Positions 20,019 through 28,959 of a stretch of DNA of 64,000 bases are shown in pieces. The DNA comes from Candidatus Bilophila faecipullorum (GTDB lineage: Bacteria > Desulfobacterota > Desulfovibrionia > Desulfovibrionales > Desulfovibrionaceae): contig CALVEZ010000010.1 of NCBI GenBank assembly GCA_944326695.1, forward strand, positions 30,028 through 94,027, in the 5' to 3' direction. The notes under the pieces are model-generated. The model worked only from the letters and a program-made list of their open reading frames with translations, was not told where the DNA came from and ran no database searches. Both the position numbers and the translations under genes were made by a program. How positions within the stretch are numbered: position 1 is the stretch's first letter; each line of letters begins with the position of its first letter.

Positions 20019-21362
20019 CTAAGAAAGAGCGGAATCGTGTTTTCGCGCCCGGCGGGTACATCGCCCGGCGGGGTGTTCCTCGTCAAGGCCGAACATGCGG
20101 CGGATAAGCTCCACATTCCGGGAGGACGGCTCGGCATTCGTCTCTTTGAGGAAGGCGATGGGCTCATGGGACAGCTTGCGGATAAGCCCGTGCAGCATGG
20201 CTTGCAGGGCGTCGCGGGTTTCCTCGTTGACCGGGCCAAGCCGCCGGAGGGTACGTTGCAGTTCCTCCTGCGCGTGGGTTTCAAAATGGGTGAGCAGGTC
20301 CACAATGGTGGGCTGCAAGTCCAGCGAATCCAGCCAGAAGCAGAAGGCGTTCACTTCATCGGCCACGATAGCCTGCGCCTTTTCGGCCTCAATGCGGCGG
20401 TGCGCGAGGTTTTCTTCAACCACTTCTTTAAGATCGTCGATGTCGTAGAGGTAGACGTTGTCGAGATTATTCACATCGGGATCGATGTCGCGGGGGACGG
20501 CGATGTCGATAAAAAACATGGGACGGTATTTGCGGCGCTTGAGGACATCCTTGATATCTCGGGCGCGGATGATGGCCTCCGGCGAACCGGTTGAGCTGAT
20601 GACGATGTCCACCTCCGCCAGCTTCTCGAAAAGATGCTCGAAAGGTACGGCTTCGCCTTTGAATTCCGCGGCCAGCTCTTGCGCGCGCTCGAAGGTGCGA
20701 TTGGCCACCTGCACGGTCTTGATGCCGGACTGGATAAGGTGCGTGGCCGCAAGTTCCGCCATTTCACCCGCCCCGATGAGCATGGCCTGATACTGGCCCA
20801 TATCTCCGAAAATGCGCTTGGCCAGTTCGACGGCGGCGTAGCTGATGGAGACGGCGCTGGCGGCGATGCCCGTTTCCGTCCGCACGCGCTTCGCGACCGA
20901 GAATGACTTGTGCAGCAGGCGGTTGATGATGGTCTTGGTCGTTCCGGCCAGGGTCGCTTTGCGATACGCGCCTTTAAGCTGTCCCAGGATTTGGGGCTCA
21001 CCGAGCACCATCGAATCGAGGCTTGAGGCTACGGTGAAAAGGTGGGTGATCGCCTCGCGTCCTTGATGGATATACACATAGGGCGCGAGTTCCGTTACGC
21101 TTCGGCCTTTGGCGGCGGCCCAGGCTTCGAGCACGAGCTTGGGGACGTCGCCCTGGCCCACGGCGAGTATTTCCACCCGGTTGCAGGTTGAAAGGATCAA
21201 CGCTTCTTCGAGCGTCGTAGTATCCGGGGCGGATGGGGCGGCGGCCCGCAAGGGAACGGCCCACGTTTCCGGCGAACAGTGATCGGTCAGCGCGAAGCGT
21301 TCCCGTACCTCAACACCCGCAGTGCGGTAATTGAGCCCGATAAGATAAATGTGTTGTTCCAT
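20019..21362 (-). CDS. hemA: Glutamyl-tRNA reductase
   Basis: First committed step of the C5 tetrapyrrole pathway: NADPH reduces glutamyl-tRNA to glutamate-1-semialdehyde. The 447-aa protein has GLNYRTAGVEVRERFA at 9-24, the catalytic cysteine in LSTCNRVEI near 60, SLDSMVLGEPQILGQLK, the NADPH-binding GAGEMAELAATHL near 196, and ISSTGSPEAII. It lies between the ccsA/hemX gene (1 bp upstream) and a small unknown gene (9 bp downstream), in an operon that also has the siroheme synthase N-domain. Confidence 0.97.
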   Translation of the reverse strand: MEQHIYLIGLNYRTAGVEVRERFALTDHCSPETWAVPLRAAAPSAPDTTTLEEALILSTCNRVEILAVGQGDVPKLVLEAWAAAKGRSVTELAPYVYIHQGREAITHLFTVASSLDSMVLGEPQILGQLKGAYRKATLAGTTKTIINRLLHKSFSVAKRVRTETGIAASAVSISYAAVELAKRIFGDMGQYQAMLIGAGEMAELAATHLIQSGIKTVQVANRTFERAQELAAEFKGEAVPFEHLFEKLAEVDIVISSTGSPEAIIRARDIKDVLKRRKYRPMFFIDIAVPRDIDPDVNNLDNVYLYDIDDLKEVVEENLAHRRIEAEKAQAIVADEVNAFCFWLDSLDLQPTIVDLLTHFETHAQEELQRTLRRLGPVNEETRDALQAMLHGLIRKLSHEPIAFLKETNAEPSSRNVELIRRMFGLDEEHPAGRCTRRARKHDSALS

Positions 21363-21363
21363 A

Positions 21364-22197
21364 TCAGCGGGGAGTAGTCCAAAAGCTGTGGTGGGTCGTC
21401 ATGAAAAGGTTCACCACGATGAGCGAAAAAGCGCACACAGTGAATATCCATATAGCCAGAATCGCGGGCTTGCGGCCCTGCCATCCCTGCGTGAACCGCT
21501 GATGGAACAGCCATGCGTACAGAGCCCAGACGATGAGAGAGACGAATTCCTTGGGGTCGCCGGAAAGGATGGTTCCCCAGTTGATGCGGGCGGAGACGAA
21601 ACCGAAGAGGATGCCCGCCGTGAACAGCGGAAAGCCGACCGTGGTAGCCAGCGCATTGATTTTGTCGAGGGCGGAAAGGGCGGGGAGGTCCTTTTGAAAG
21701 CCCGTCATTTTCGACTTGGACTTGATGGTCTTGGCCTGAATGAGGAAGAGCACCCCTGCGCCGAAGGCCAGCGCCATAAGCCCGATGCTGATAAAAATGG
21801 CCGTGATGTGGATGGTAAAGGTCATGCCGGAGAGGACGGGAGGCAAGGGCGTTTCGGCATGGCGCAAGAGAAGGGCAATAAGGAACGTCAGAAGGGAAAA
21901 GGGGGCGACAATGAGCAGCAGGGATTCATAGCGGGACCGCAGCCACGCGATGAGCCCGATGAGGGTGATGCACCAGGCCAGAAGCTGGACATACACGGAA
22001 CGGGTCAGGCCGGCAAAGCCGTCGTCAAAAAAAGTGACGCCCAGCAAGAGGGTATGAGCGGTAAAGGCGAGCACTGTGAGCACCAGCGCGGCCCGTTTGA
22101 GCCATTCGTTTCGGGCCAGAATGCCCGCTACGACGGCCGCCGTGCCGAGGGCGTACAGGTGGATGGCCAGAAGTGGCAGCAGTTCAGGCAAGATCAT
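21364..22197 (-). CDS. CcsA/HemX-type cytochrome c assembly membrane protein
   Basis: A 277-aa protein with about eight membrane helices and the tryptophan-containing segment ARINWGTILSGDPKEFVSLIVW that corresponds to the WWD-like heme-handling region of the CcmC/CcsA/HemX superfamily. Role: heme delivery for cytochrome c or modulation of hemA level as in Bacillus HemX; the hemA neighbour favours this family but does not decide between the two. Start 22197 (MILPELLPLLAIH) overlaps the upstream gene by 14 bp; the longer open frame reads through that gene and is not real. Confidence 0.85.
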   Translation of the reverse strand: MILPELLPLLAIHLYALGTAAVVAGILARNEWLKRAALVLTVLAFTAHTLLLGVTFFDDGFAGLTRSVYVQLLAWCITLIGLIAWLRSRYESLLLIVAPFSLLTFLIALLLRHAETPLPPVLSGMTFTIHITAIFISIGLMALAFGAGVLFLIQAKTIKSKSKMTGFQKDLPALSALDKINALATTVGFPLFTAGILFGFVSARINWGTILSGDPKEFVSLIVWALYAWLFHQRFTQGWQGRKPAILAIWIFTVCAFSLIVVNLFMTTHHSFWTTPR

Positions 22198-22861
22198 GCA
22201 GCAACTCCATGATGTGCGGATGCAGTTCGGGGGGCAACAAATCCTTGAGCAAGGCCTCGCACGCCATGCGGTCGCGCCTTTGCAGGGCGTCGGCCAGCGG
22301 CGATTCCACGAGGTCCCTGAAGAGGGTTGTATTCCGCCTTGTCTCATGTTGCAAGGCAAGAACGAGAGGGCGTAGCCGTGCCATAAGTTCGGCAAGACCC
22401 GTGAAACGATCTCCCAACCATGCCTCGAGTTCTCTGCGCAGTCGCCGGGTCAGGGCGGGGCTCCCCCCCTGCGTAGAGAGGGCGAGCGTAATGCTCCCTT
22501 GTTGGACATGGGCCGGTACGATAAAAGAACTCGCCTGTGGAGCATCGGCACAATTGCACAGGATGCCCTTGGCTGCGCAGATGTCCACGATTTCACGGTT
22601 GGCGGCGGGATTGCTGGTGGCGGCGAAAACCAGTGCGCAGCCTTCCGCATCCTGCGGCAGGAAGCCGCGCCGTTCATGGATGATCCGTTTATCTTCAAGT
22701 AACGCTTGAAGACACGACGAAGGCTCGGCCACATCAAGGACATGGATGACAGCGGGGTCGCTCTCCAATAAGGAAGCTATCTTGCGGCATCCGACCTCAC
22801 CCGCGCCGACGACGAGGCAGCGTTGTCCGTGAAGATCGAGGAAAACAGGATAATAGCGCAT
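22184..22861 (-). CDS. Precorrin-2 dehydrogenase / sirohydrochlorin ferrochelatase (CysG N-domain type)
   Basis: NAD-dependent oxidation of precorrin-2 to sirohydrochlorin, and possibly iron insertion to make siroheme. The 225-aa protein starts MRYYPVFLDLHGQRCLVVGAGEVGCRK with the Rossmann GAGEVG at 20-25, then FAATSNPAANREI, and a dimerisation/chelatase part with STQGGSPALTRRLRRELEAWL. It is first in the operon with ccsA/hemX and hemA. Sulfate reducers make heme from siroheme (Ahb pathway, established knowledge), so this enzyme may serve both siroheme and heme. Confidence 0.92.
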   Translation of the reverse strand: MRYYPVFLDLHGQRCLVVGAGEVGCRKIASLLESDPAVIHVLDVAEPSSCLQALLEDKRIIHERRGFLPQDAEGCALVFAATSNPAANREIVDICAAKGILCNCADAPQASSFIVPAHVQQGSITLALSTQGGSPALTRRLRRELEAWLGDRFTGLAELMARLRPLVLALQHETRRNTTLFRDLVESPLADALQRRDRMACEALLKDLLPPELHPHIMELLHDLA

Positions 22862-22975
22862 AGAGGTATCCGGCGAAAAGGTAGCATCCTTTCCGACTTC
22901 GGAAAGGAAATGTAATCAAGGATTATAGCGCAAGGTTTGCCCTACGTCTACGGGAAGCCTGCCGAGGAGAAAAGC

Positions 22976-23419
22976 ATGATCCGTGCCATGAGAGAAGAGG
23001 ATTGCGAGGCCGTGGTGGATATCTGGCTTCGGGCCTCCCTCCAATCACACGCGTTTATGGAAGAGGGCTACTGGGAGTCGCGGGTGGAAGATATGAGGAA
23101 TCTGTATCTGCCCCTCAGCGAAGTGGTGGTTGACGAAGTGGCACCGTCTGGAAAACTTGCCGGGTTTATGGCTTTTATCGGCGATTATCTGGCCGCCCTT
23201 TTTGTGGCTCCAGAGTATCAGGGAAAGGGGACGGGCACGCGCCTGCTGCGGCTCGCGCAAAAAATGCGCTCCGAGCTTCATCTGTGCGTGTATGCCAGAA
23301 ATACGCGTGCCGTGGCGTTTTACCGAAAACACGGATTTACGATAAAGGGGGAGCGCTATGAGGAAGCTACGGGGCAAAAGGAATGGCTGATGTCCTTTTG
23401 CCCGCGAAGCGCCATCTGA
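22976..23419 (+). CDS. GNAT family N-acetyltransferase, YjaB-like
   Basis: A 147-aa acetyltransferase with the acetyl-CoA pyrophosphate-binding loop VAPEYQGKGTGTRLLRLA and the C-terminal NTRAVAFYRKHGFTIKGER. The overall pattern (I.R..R..D....V.IW, SHAFM, LFV.P..QG.G.G..L) resembles E. coli YjaB. Start 22976 has GAGGAG 8 nt upstream. Substrate is unknown. It is a lone gene divergent from the siroheme operon. Confidence 0.88.
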   Translation: MIRAMREEDCEAVVDIWLRASLQSHAFMEEGYWESRVEDMRNLYLPLSEVVVDEVAPSGKLAGFMAFIGDYLAALFVAPEYQGKGTGTRLLRLAQKMRSELHLCVYARNTRAVAFYRKHGFTIKGERYEEATGQKEWLMSFCPRSAI

Positions 23420-23516
23420 AGAGTTCAGCCTTCAAACAAGAGGCTCAAAGCCCACTTTATAAAGAGATTTTGGGGTACTGTCCTTTCCAAAGAATGCCCT
23501 TATGATCCGGGAATAT

Positions 23517-23577
23517 ATCTGGCCTATACCACTCAAGCGTCAAAGATGCATTCGGCGGCTGAGGGCCAGATGTAATT
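23517..23577 (+). terminator. Candidate terminator with large loop
   Basis: ATCTGGCC (23517-23524) pairs perfectly with GGCCAGAT (23564-23571); the loop is 39 nt and GTAATTTTTT follows. Confidence 0.4.
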
Positions 23578-23601
23578 TTTTCCGAAGTGGCCCCGGATGA
23601 G

Positions 23602-23646
23602 CCGTCGCCCCCCTAAAGGGAGAGCGACGGTGGAGCCTTCTTTTTT
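23602..23646 (+). terminator. Candidate terminator
   Basis: CCGTCGC (23602-23608) pairs with GCGACGG (23624-23630) with an inner CCC/GGG extension; TGGAGCC then CTTCTTTTTTC follows. Confidence 0.5.
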
Positions 23647-23800
23647 CTAAAAGCGGCCACACCAGCCGGGACCATCGTAACAACGGGTTATGTATTGTCT
23701 TTTTCTGTAGGGAACGGGGAAAATTATGGCCTCCCTGAGGCTCAAAAACGCTGTTTGCTGCCGCTTTGCGTTCTTTATAGCGGATGAAAAAGGCAACAAA

Positions 23801-23828
23801 AAGGGGAGGGGCATTTTCCCCTCCCCTT
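23801..23828 (-). terminator. adk intrinsic terminator
   Basis: An 11-bp stem (23801-23811 with 23818-23828, arm AAGGGGAGGGG) followed on the minus strand by a T-run (complement of AAAAA before 23801). Confidence 0.85.
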
Positions 23829-23855
23829 GAGTGAGTCGATGGCGTGAACAGGGAA

Positions 23856-24533
23856 CTAATTGAGGCCCAGTTCCTTAATCAGCGTTTCCTTGATGCTTTC
23901 GATGGTGCCTTGCCCGTTCAGCGTGATGTACTTGGTTTCGCCCTTGTCGGCCAGCGCTTTGAAGTAGTGAGCCGCGGCGAGCGTTCCCGTCTTCGTATCA
24001 TAGTAGATGTCATGCCGCTTGTTGATGGCCGCCTCGTCCTGATCGTCGGCCCGGGTGGTAAGTTCCCCGCCGCAGACGCGGCAGATGTTGTCCTGCGGCT
24101 TGATGGCTTCGATAAAGACGTTGTTGGGATGGTTGCCGTCGTTTTTGCATACGCGACGGCCCATGATGCGATCCCGGGCAATGTTGCGGGGAAGATCGAT
24201 TTCCACCACGTAATCCAGTTTCATTCCCTGTTCCTGCAGTGCCTTGTGAAGCTGTTCCGCCTGCGCGATGTTGCGGGGGAAGCCGTCCAGAAGCCAACCG
24301 TCCGCGCCTTTGGTCTTGAGGGTTTCAAGAACCATCGGGATGGTGATGGCGTCAGGCACAAGTTCGCCGCGATCCATGTATTCCTTGGCCTTTTTGCCCA
24401 GTTCGGTGCCGCCTCCCACATGTTCACGGAAGATGGCGCCGGATTCGATATGCGCGAGGCCGAAAGCCTTTTTGATGAGCGCGCCCTGCGTGCCCTTGCC
24501 GCTGCCGTTGGGACCGAACATAAGAATATTCAT
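23856..24533 (-). CDS. adk: Adenylate kinase with metal-binding LID
   Basis: Interconverts AMP, ADP and ATP. The 225-aa protein has the P-loop GPNGSGKGT at 7-15 and the AMP-binding LLDGFPRNIAQAEQL near 81-95. The LID carries Cys129-X5-His135-X15-Cys151-X2-Cys154, the same spacing and numbering as the zinc/cobalt/iron-binding LID reported for Desulfovibrio gigas adenylate kinase, and unlike the four-cysteine Gram-positive type. This supports a Desulfovibrio-related host. A single gene with its own terminator. Confidence 0.97.
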   Translation of the reverse strand: MNILMFGPNGSGKGTQGALIKKAFGLAHIESGAIFREHVGGGTELGKKAKEYMDRGELVPDAITIPMVLETLKTKGADGWLLDGFPRNIAQAEQLHKALQEQGMKLDYVVEIDLPRNIARDRIMGRRVCKNDGNHPNNVFIEAIKPQDNICRVCGGELTTRADDQDEAAINKRHDIYYDTKTGTLAAAHYFKALADKGETKYITLNGQGTIESIKETLIKELGLN

Positions 24534-24670
24534 GGTCTGCTCCTGTGGGTGTAGAAGGTCGTATGAAGCTGGCGACGTCAGGATGATGCTGACGCGGAAG
24601 CCTAACTTGCGCCAAGAGGAATACTTTCAAAGGAAAAATTTCTTCTCGGGGCAAGAGTATCCTTGGAGTT

Positions 24671-25132
24671 TCAGAAGGAGGATTTGTTTTCCGAGACAGG
24701 GAGAAGCGCATGGCCTTCGTGTACGGGATCGGACGCTATCAGGCCGTTCTCGTGAAGATAGGCTTCACCTTCCGCGACGAATTCCTCGTGGGTGGCGTCG
24801 GGGCGGATGCCCGGACAAAATCCTTTGGCAAGATACAGGCTTTCCGCATCAGCCATATTCCCCCGGAAAAAGGGCCACGCGCGGCACACGTTGGGCTTGA
24901 CGGCGTGAACGATGCAGCCTTTCCCGGCCCGGAAGAAGATGCAGTTTCCGTCTTCCCCGGTTTTGATCTGCCATTTGCCGTTGCGGTAGACGGCATAGGC
25001 GTCAAGGAAAGCCTGACGCTCAAGATGCAGGCCCTCGTAAAGGCGCTGGAGATCGGCGGGGCCGAGGATAATGCCGCCTTCCCCCTCGCAGCAGTGGCCG
25101 CACATGCGGCAGTCGAAAACGGGTTTATTCAT
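24671..25132 (-). CDS. YkgJ family cysteine cluster protein
   Basis: A 153-aa protein of the CxxCxxCC family (UPF0153/YkgJ), thought to bind a metal or Fe-S cluster; function is unknown. The cluster is CRMCGHCC at residues 8-15, with further cysteines in GCIVHAVKPNVCRAWPFF and GFCPG. Start 25132 overlaps the stop of the CoA-binding gene by 4 bp (ATGA type), so translation is coupled. The longer frame to 25306 lies inside that gene and is rejected. Confidence 0.85.
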   Translation of the reverse strand: MNKPVFDCRMCGHCCEGEGGIILGPADLQRLYEGLHLERQAFLDAYAVYRNGKWQIKTGEDGNCIFFRAGKGCIVHAVKPNVCRAWPFFRGNMADAESLYLAKGFCPGIRPDATHEEFVAEGEAYLHENGLIASDPVHEGHALLPVSENKSSF

Positions 25133-25560
25133 ATACGGTTCCCTGATAGGCGATGGTGTTCGATCATGATGCAGAGGTCTTCCACGACGGCCAGCCCCGC
25201 GCCCGCCGCGATGGACGAGGCTTCCCTGCTGGCAATGCCAAGCTGCATCCAGAAAAGTTTCGGAAGCGGCGAGAGCTTTACGGCTTCCCGCGCATGGTCC
25301 GCGCAATACTGCGGAGCCCGGAAAACATTGACGATGTCTATGGGACAGGGGACGTCAGCCAGAGTAGGGCAGGCGTCTATCCCCCACACGCTTTTGCGGA
25401 CAGGATGGACGGGGATGACACGGTAGCCCGCTTCAATGAGGTAGCGTCCTACGCGGTCAACAGGCTGATTCGGCTTGTCTTTTGCCCCTATAATGGCGAT
25501 GGTGCGCGCTTCAGAGAGCAGGGCGCGTAAACGGTCGTCGGATAAAAAGCTTTGAAGCAT
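25129..25560 (-). CDS. CoA-binding domain protein, YccU-like
   Basis: A 143-aa single-domain Rossmann protein of the CoA_binding_2 family. TIAIIGAKDKPNQPVDRVGRYL holds the nucleotide-binding loop; GYRVIPVHPV and KLFWMQLGI are family features. Its biochemical role is not established. Start 25560 has GAGGA 8 nt upstream. It overlaps the YkgJ-type gene downstream by 4 bp; the two probably act together or are at least co-expressed. Confidence 0.88.
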   Translation of the reverse strand: MLQSFLSDDRLRALLSEARTIAIIGAKDKPNQPVDRVGRYLIEAGYRVIPVHPVRKSVWGIDACPTLADVPCPIDIVNVFRAPQYCADHAREAVKLSPLPKLFWMQLGIASREASSIAAGAGLAVVEDLCIMIEHHRLSGNRI

Positions 25561-25817
25561 TAGAGTCCTCACAAAAAGAGTGCAGAAAAGTCTATCCACT
25601 AAACGATCTAAAGGCAATGAAAAGGTTTTTGTTGTGGCTTACGTCCGCTTTGCAATATTCACACATAATATTATTAATTTATGTCTACTTCTATCCACAA
25701 TCCCAAATTGTACAAAAAATCCTCCAATAAAAACAAAACCAACAGCCCCCTGAGCCTCTTCTCTTTTCCTTCAGCTTTTGGCAGGGTAGGCACATCTCTC
25801 AACCAAGGAGCCTTTCC

Positions 25818-27032
25818 ATGACCATGCTGCCTCCTCTTGTTCCTGTTGAAGAAATCGTTTTTCGGCATGCCCGTTGCCGGACACTGCTGCGGACACTTGC
25901 TCCCGAAGCGGGAGGCTTGTTGCTTGTTTCGCGGTTGAGCCTTTATTACCTGACGGGGACTCTGGGCTGGGGGCTCCTCTGGCTACCGCTCGAAGGAGAG
26001 CCGGTCCTTATGGTGCGCAAGGGGAGGGAACGTGCGCTTGCCGAATCTCCCTTGCTTCATGTGGTCTCCTTCAAATCCTACAGGGAAGTGCCGGACTTGT
26101 GCGCGGACCACGGAAGCCCGCTTTCCTCGGTCGTCGCGGTGGATAAAAACGGTTTTAGCTGGAGCATGGCGGAGATGCTGCAAAGCCGCGTAGGGGCTGT
26201 GCGCTTTGTAGCGGGAGATGCCGTATTGACGCAGGCCCGCGCGGTCAAGTCGGAATGGGAACTGGAACGGATGCGCCTGTGCGGGAAGCTGCACGCCCAT
26301 GTCCTTGATGAAGTCATGCCTGCGCGCATTCGTCCCGGCATGACTGAAAAGGAGATAGCGCTCACCTATGTGGAAGCCTCTTTCGCCTGCGGCGGCAACG
26401 GGTTGCTTCGCATGACAGCCCACGGAGAGGAGAATTTTTTCGGCTACGCCTCGGCGGGAGATTCGGGAAATTATCCTACCTATTATAATGGGCCGCTCGG
26501 ATGTGTGGGCCTGCATCCGGCCGCGCCCTTTCTGGGCAGCGGGGAACGGTGCTGGAATGAAGGTCAGGTGCTGGCCGTAGATATGGGTTTCAGTCTCGCG
26601 GGCTACGCCACGGATCGAACACAGCTCTATTGGGCTGGTTCAGCCATACCGGACGATGTACGGCGGGCGCATGACGTGTGCATCCGTATCTTTGATCAGG
26701 CCAGTGCCGCATTGAAACCGGGAGCGGTCCCGGCGGCCCTGTGGGAAGAGGCCTGCACGCTCGCCCAACGCGAAGGACAGCCGGGGTTTATGGGCGCAGG
26801 GGCGGACAGAGTCGCGTTTCTGGGGCATGGCATAGGCCTTGCGGTAGATGAGTTTCCCGCCTTCGCCCGGGGTTTTGCCGCCCCGCTCGAAAAGGGCATG
26901 GTGGTGGCGCTGGAGCCGAAGATAGGTCTGCCCGGTATCGGAATGGTAGGCTTGGAGCATACTTTTGAAATAACCGAAAGCGGCGCGCGTTCTTTAACCG
27001 GGGAGAGGAGGGAGATCATTCTCATCTCCTGA
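25818..27032 (+). CDS. M24 family metallopeptidase (Xaa-Pro aminopeptidase type)
   Basis: Cytoplasmic dinuclear metal peptidase of 404 aa that removes N-terminal residues before proline, or a related creatinase-fold enzyme. The N-terminal creatinase-like domain covers about residues 1-150; the catalytic pita-bread fold follows with metal ligands visible in VDMGF, ATDRTQLYW, LGHGIGLAVDEFP, ALEPKIG and GLEHTFEIT. A strong AAGGAG precedes the ATG. The 200 bp before it is AT-rich and without genes. AOR follows 135 bp downstream on the same strand. Confidence 0.92.
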   Translation: MTMLPPLVPVEEIVFRHARCRTLLRTLAPEAGGLLLVSRLSLYYLTGTLGWGLLWLPLEGEPVLMVRKGRERALAESPLLHVVSFKSYREVPDLCADHGSPLSSVVAVDKNGFSWSMAEMLQSRVGAVRFVAGDAVLTQARAVKSEWELERMRLCGKLHAHVLDEVMPARIRPGMTEKEIALTYVEASFACGGNGLLRMTAHGEENFFGYASAGDSGNYPTYYNGPLGCVGLHPAAPFLGSGERCWNEGQVLAVDMGFSLAGYATDRTQLYWAGSAIPDDVRRAHDVCIRIFDQASAALKPGAVPAALWEEACTLAQREGQPGFMGAGADRVAFLGHGIGLAVDEFPAFARGFAAPLEKGMVVALEPKIGLPGIGMVGLEHTFEITESGARSLTGERREIILIS

Positions 27033-27050
27033 TATGTTCCAAGAAACATG

Positions 27051-27078
27051 TTGCCTGTTTTCTGCGGTATAGTACAAT
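27051..27078 (+). promoter_or_regulatory. Putative AOR promoter
   Basis: TTGCCT (27051-27056) and TACAAT (27073-27078) are 16 nt apart. A small GC-rich hairpin GCGGC-GTA-GCCGC (27116-27128) follows in the leader. No Moco/Tuco riboswitch pattern could be confirmed by eye. Confidence 0.4.
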
Positions 27079-27167
27079 AGTTTCAAAGATATATGTCTGA
27101 CAAAACACAATGCCCGCGGCGTAGCCGCCCGGGATTGCGCAACCGTACGAAAAACAGGAGTCGCAAC

Positions 27168-28904
27168 ATGGATAAGATTTTGCGTATCAACGTCGGTGCC
27201 GAAGATGGCCCCAAAGCTACTGTGGAGCCTGTAGGGGAATACGCCGGGCTCGGTGGTCGTGCCCTGACCACGGCGGTGGTATGCAAGGAAGTGCCGCCGA
27301 CCTGTCATCCTCTTGGACCGGAAAACAAGCTTGTCTTTGCTCCCGGCCTCATGAGCGGAACGGCCGCGTCCACTTCCGGGCGTCTCTCCGTGGGCTGCAA
27401 GAGCCCGCTGACCGGCGGCATCAAGGAATCCAACACGGGCGGCACGGCTGCGCAGGCTATGGCCCGGCTCGGCTACGCGGCCATCATTCTGGAAGGTGAA
27501 AGGCAGGGTGACGACCTGTATAAGGTTGTCATCACCAATGAAGGCGTAACCTTCCATAAGGCCAATGAGCTGCGGATGCTCGCCAATTACGATCTGGTTG
27601 ACAAGCTGAAGGAAAGCCACGGCGAGAAGGTGACCTACGTGACCATCGGAACGGCGGGCGAAATGCGTATGGGCAATTCCACCATCTGCGTGACCGATCC
27701 CGAGTGCCGCCCGACTCGTCATGCAGGCCGGGGCGGGGTAGGGGCCGTCATGGGGTCCAAGGGCATCAAGGCCATCGTGCTTGATCCCGCGGGCACCAAG
27801 AACCGGGAACCCCAAAATGCCGAACAGTTCCGGGCCGCGAATCAGGCCTTTGCTGCAGGCTTGAAGAGCCATCCGGTGACCGGGCAGGGGCTCCCGCAGT
27901 ACGGCACCACGGTGCTCATGAATATCCTGAACGAAGCTGGCGGACTGCCCACCAACAACTTCTCCGTGGGCCGTTTTGAGGGCCACGATCAGATTTCCGG
28001 CGAAACGATGGCCGCGACCATTCTGGAGCGTGGCGGGCAGCCCACGCACGGTTGCCATCGCGGTTGCGGCATCCGTTGCTCGGGCATTTATGTGGACAAG
28101 GAAGGGCAGTATCTGTCCAAGGCTCCTGAGTACGAAACCATCTGGTCGCACGGCGCGCATTGCGGCATCAGCGATCTCGATGCCATCGTGCTGATGGACC
28201 GACTTGAGGACGACTACGGTTTCGACACCATCGACATGGGCGTGGCCATCGGTCTGGCTATGCAGGCCGGGGTGATCCCCTACGGCGACGCGCAGGCCGC
28301 CATCAACCTGATCCACGAAGCCGGGCGCGGCACGCCGCTTGGCCGCATCATCGGCGCGGGTGCCGCGACGGTTGGCCGTTGCTACGGCCTCGAACGTGTC
28401 CCCGTCGTCAAGGGGCAGGCTCTGCCGGCGTATGATCCGCGCGCGGTAAAGGGTGTGGGCGTCACCTATGCCACCACGACGCAGGGCGCGGACCACACGG
28501 CGGGCTATGCCGTGGCTCCCAATATCCTTGGCATCGGCGGCAAGTCCGATCCCTTGAAGGCGGAAGGACAGGTGGAGATTTCGCGCAATCTGCAGATTGC
28601 CACCGCCGCGCTCGATTCCACGGGCTTCTGCCTCTTCGTGGCCTTCTGCATCCTTGATCAGCCCGAAACCTTCCAGGCCATGATCGATGTCATCAACGGC
28701 ATGTACGGCCTGAACATGACCGCCGACGACGTGATGGAACTGGGCAAGAACATTCTGCGGCAGGAACGCGAATTCAACCGCAAGGCCGGATTCGGCCCCG
28801 CGGCGGACCGCCTGCCCATGTTCTTCTCGCGGGAAGCCTTGGCCCCTCACGGCACCCGCTTCGACATTACGGATGAAGAACTGGACGAAGTGCACAACTA
28901 CTAG
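27168..28904 (+). CDS. Aldehyde:ferredoxin oxidoreductase (tungstopterin family)
   Basis: Oxidises aldehydes to acids (or reduces acids) with ferredoxin at a tungsten bis-pterin centre. The 578-aa protein has the AOR N-terminal domain (GGRALTTAVVCKEVP, SGTAASTSGRLSVGCKSPLTGG, ESNTGG), the pterin-binding TRHAGRGGVGAVMGSKG-type stretch, and the Fe-S cysteines in HGCHRGCGIRCSGIY together with DSTGFCLFV near the C-terminus. Start 27168 has AGGAG 7 nt upstream; the longer frame to 27093 is leader. The next gene starts 56 bp later behind a terminator. Substrate is not predictable. Confidence 0.93.
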   Translation: MDKILRINVGAEDGPKATVEPVGEYAGLGGRALTTAVVCKEVPPTCHPLGPENKLVFAPGLMSGTAASTSGRLSVGCKSPLTGGIKESNTGGTAAQAMARLGYAAIILEGERQGDDLYKVVITNEGVTFHKANELRMLANYDLVDKLKESHGEKVTYVTIGTAGEMRMGNSTICVTDPECRPTRHAGRGGVGAVMGSKGIKAIVLDPAGTKNREPQNAEQFRAANQAFAAGLKSHPVTGQGLPQYGTTVLMNILNEAGGLPTNNFSVGRFEGHDQISGETMAATILERGGQPTHGCHRGCGIRCSGIYVDKEGQYLSKAPEYETIWSHGAHCGISDLDAIVLMDRLEDDYGFDTIDMGVAIGLAMQAGVIPYGDAQAAINLIHEAGRGTPLGRIIGAGAATVGRCYGLERVPVVKGQALPAYDPRAVKGVGVTYATTTQGADHTAGYAVAPNILGIGGKSDPLKAEGQVEISRNLQIATAALDSTGFCLFVAFCILDQPETFQAMIDVINGMYGLNMTADDVMELGKNILRQEREFNRKAGFGPAADRLPMFFSREALAPHGTRFDITDEELDEVHNY

Positions 28905-28914
28905 CCCCTGAACG

Positions 28915-28948
28915 AGGCCGCCCCGTTGCATTGGGGCGGCCTTTTTTT
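28915..28948 (+). terminator. AOR intrinsic terminator
   Basis: A 10-bp perfect stem (28915-28924 with 28933-28942, arm AGGCCGCCCC) with an 8-nt loop and a T-run. Confidence 0.88.
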
Positions 28949-28959
28949 AAGGAGAGGAA

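Larger units (their letters stand above)
23420..23855. other. Intergenic region with two candidate plus-strand terminators
   Basis: About 430 bp without a supported reading frame. Three hairpins are seen: an 8-bp stem with a large loop followed by T6 (23517-23577), a compound hairpin followed by a T-rich tract (23602-23646), and the adk terminator on the minus strand. Two consecutive plus-strand terminators suggest that a small RNA ends here, or that the GNAT message has a long 3' UTR. Confidence 0.45.
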
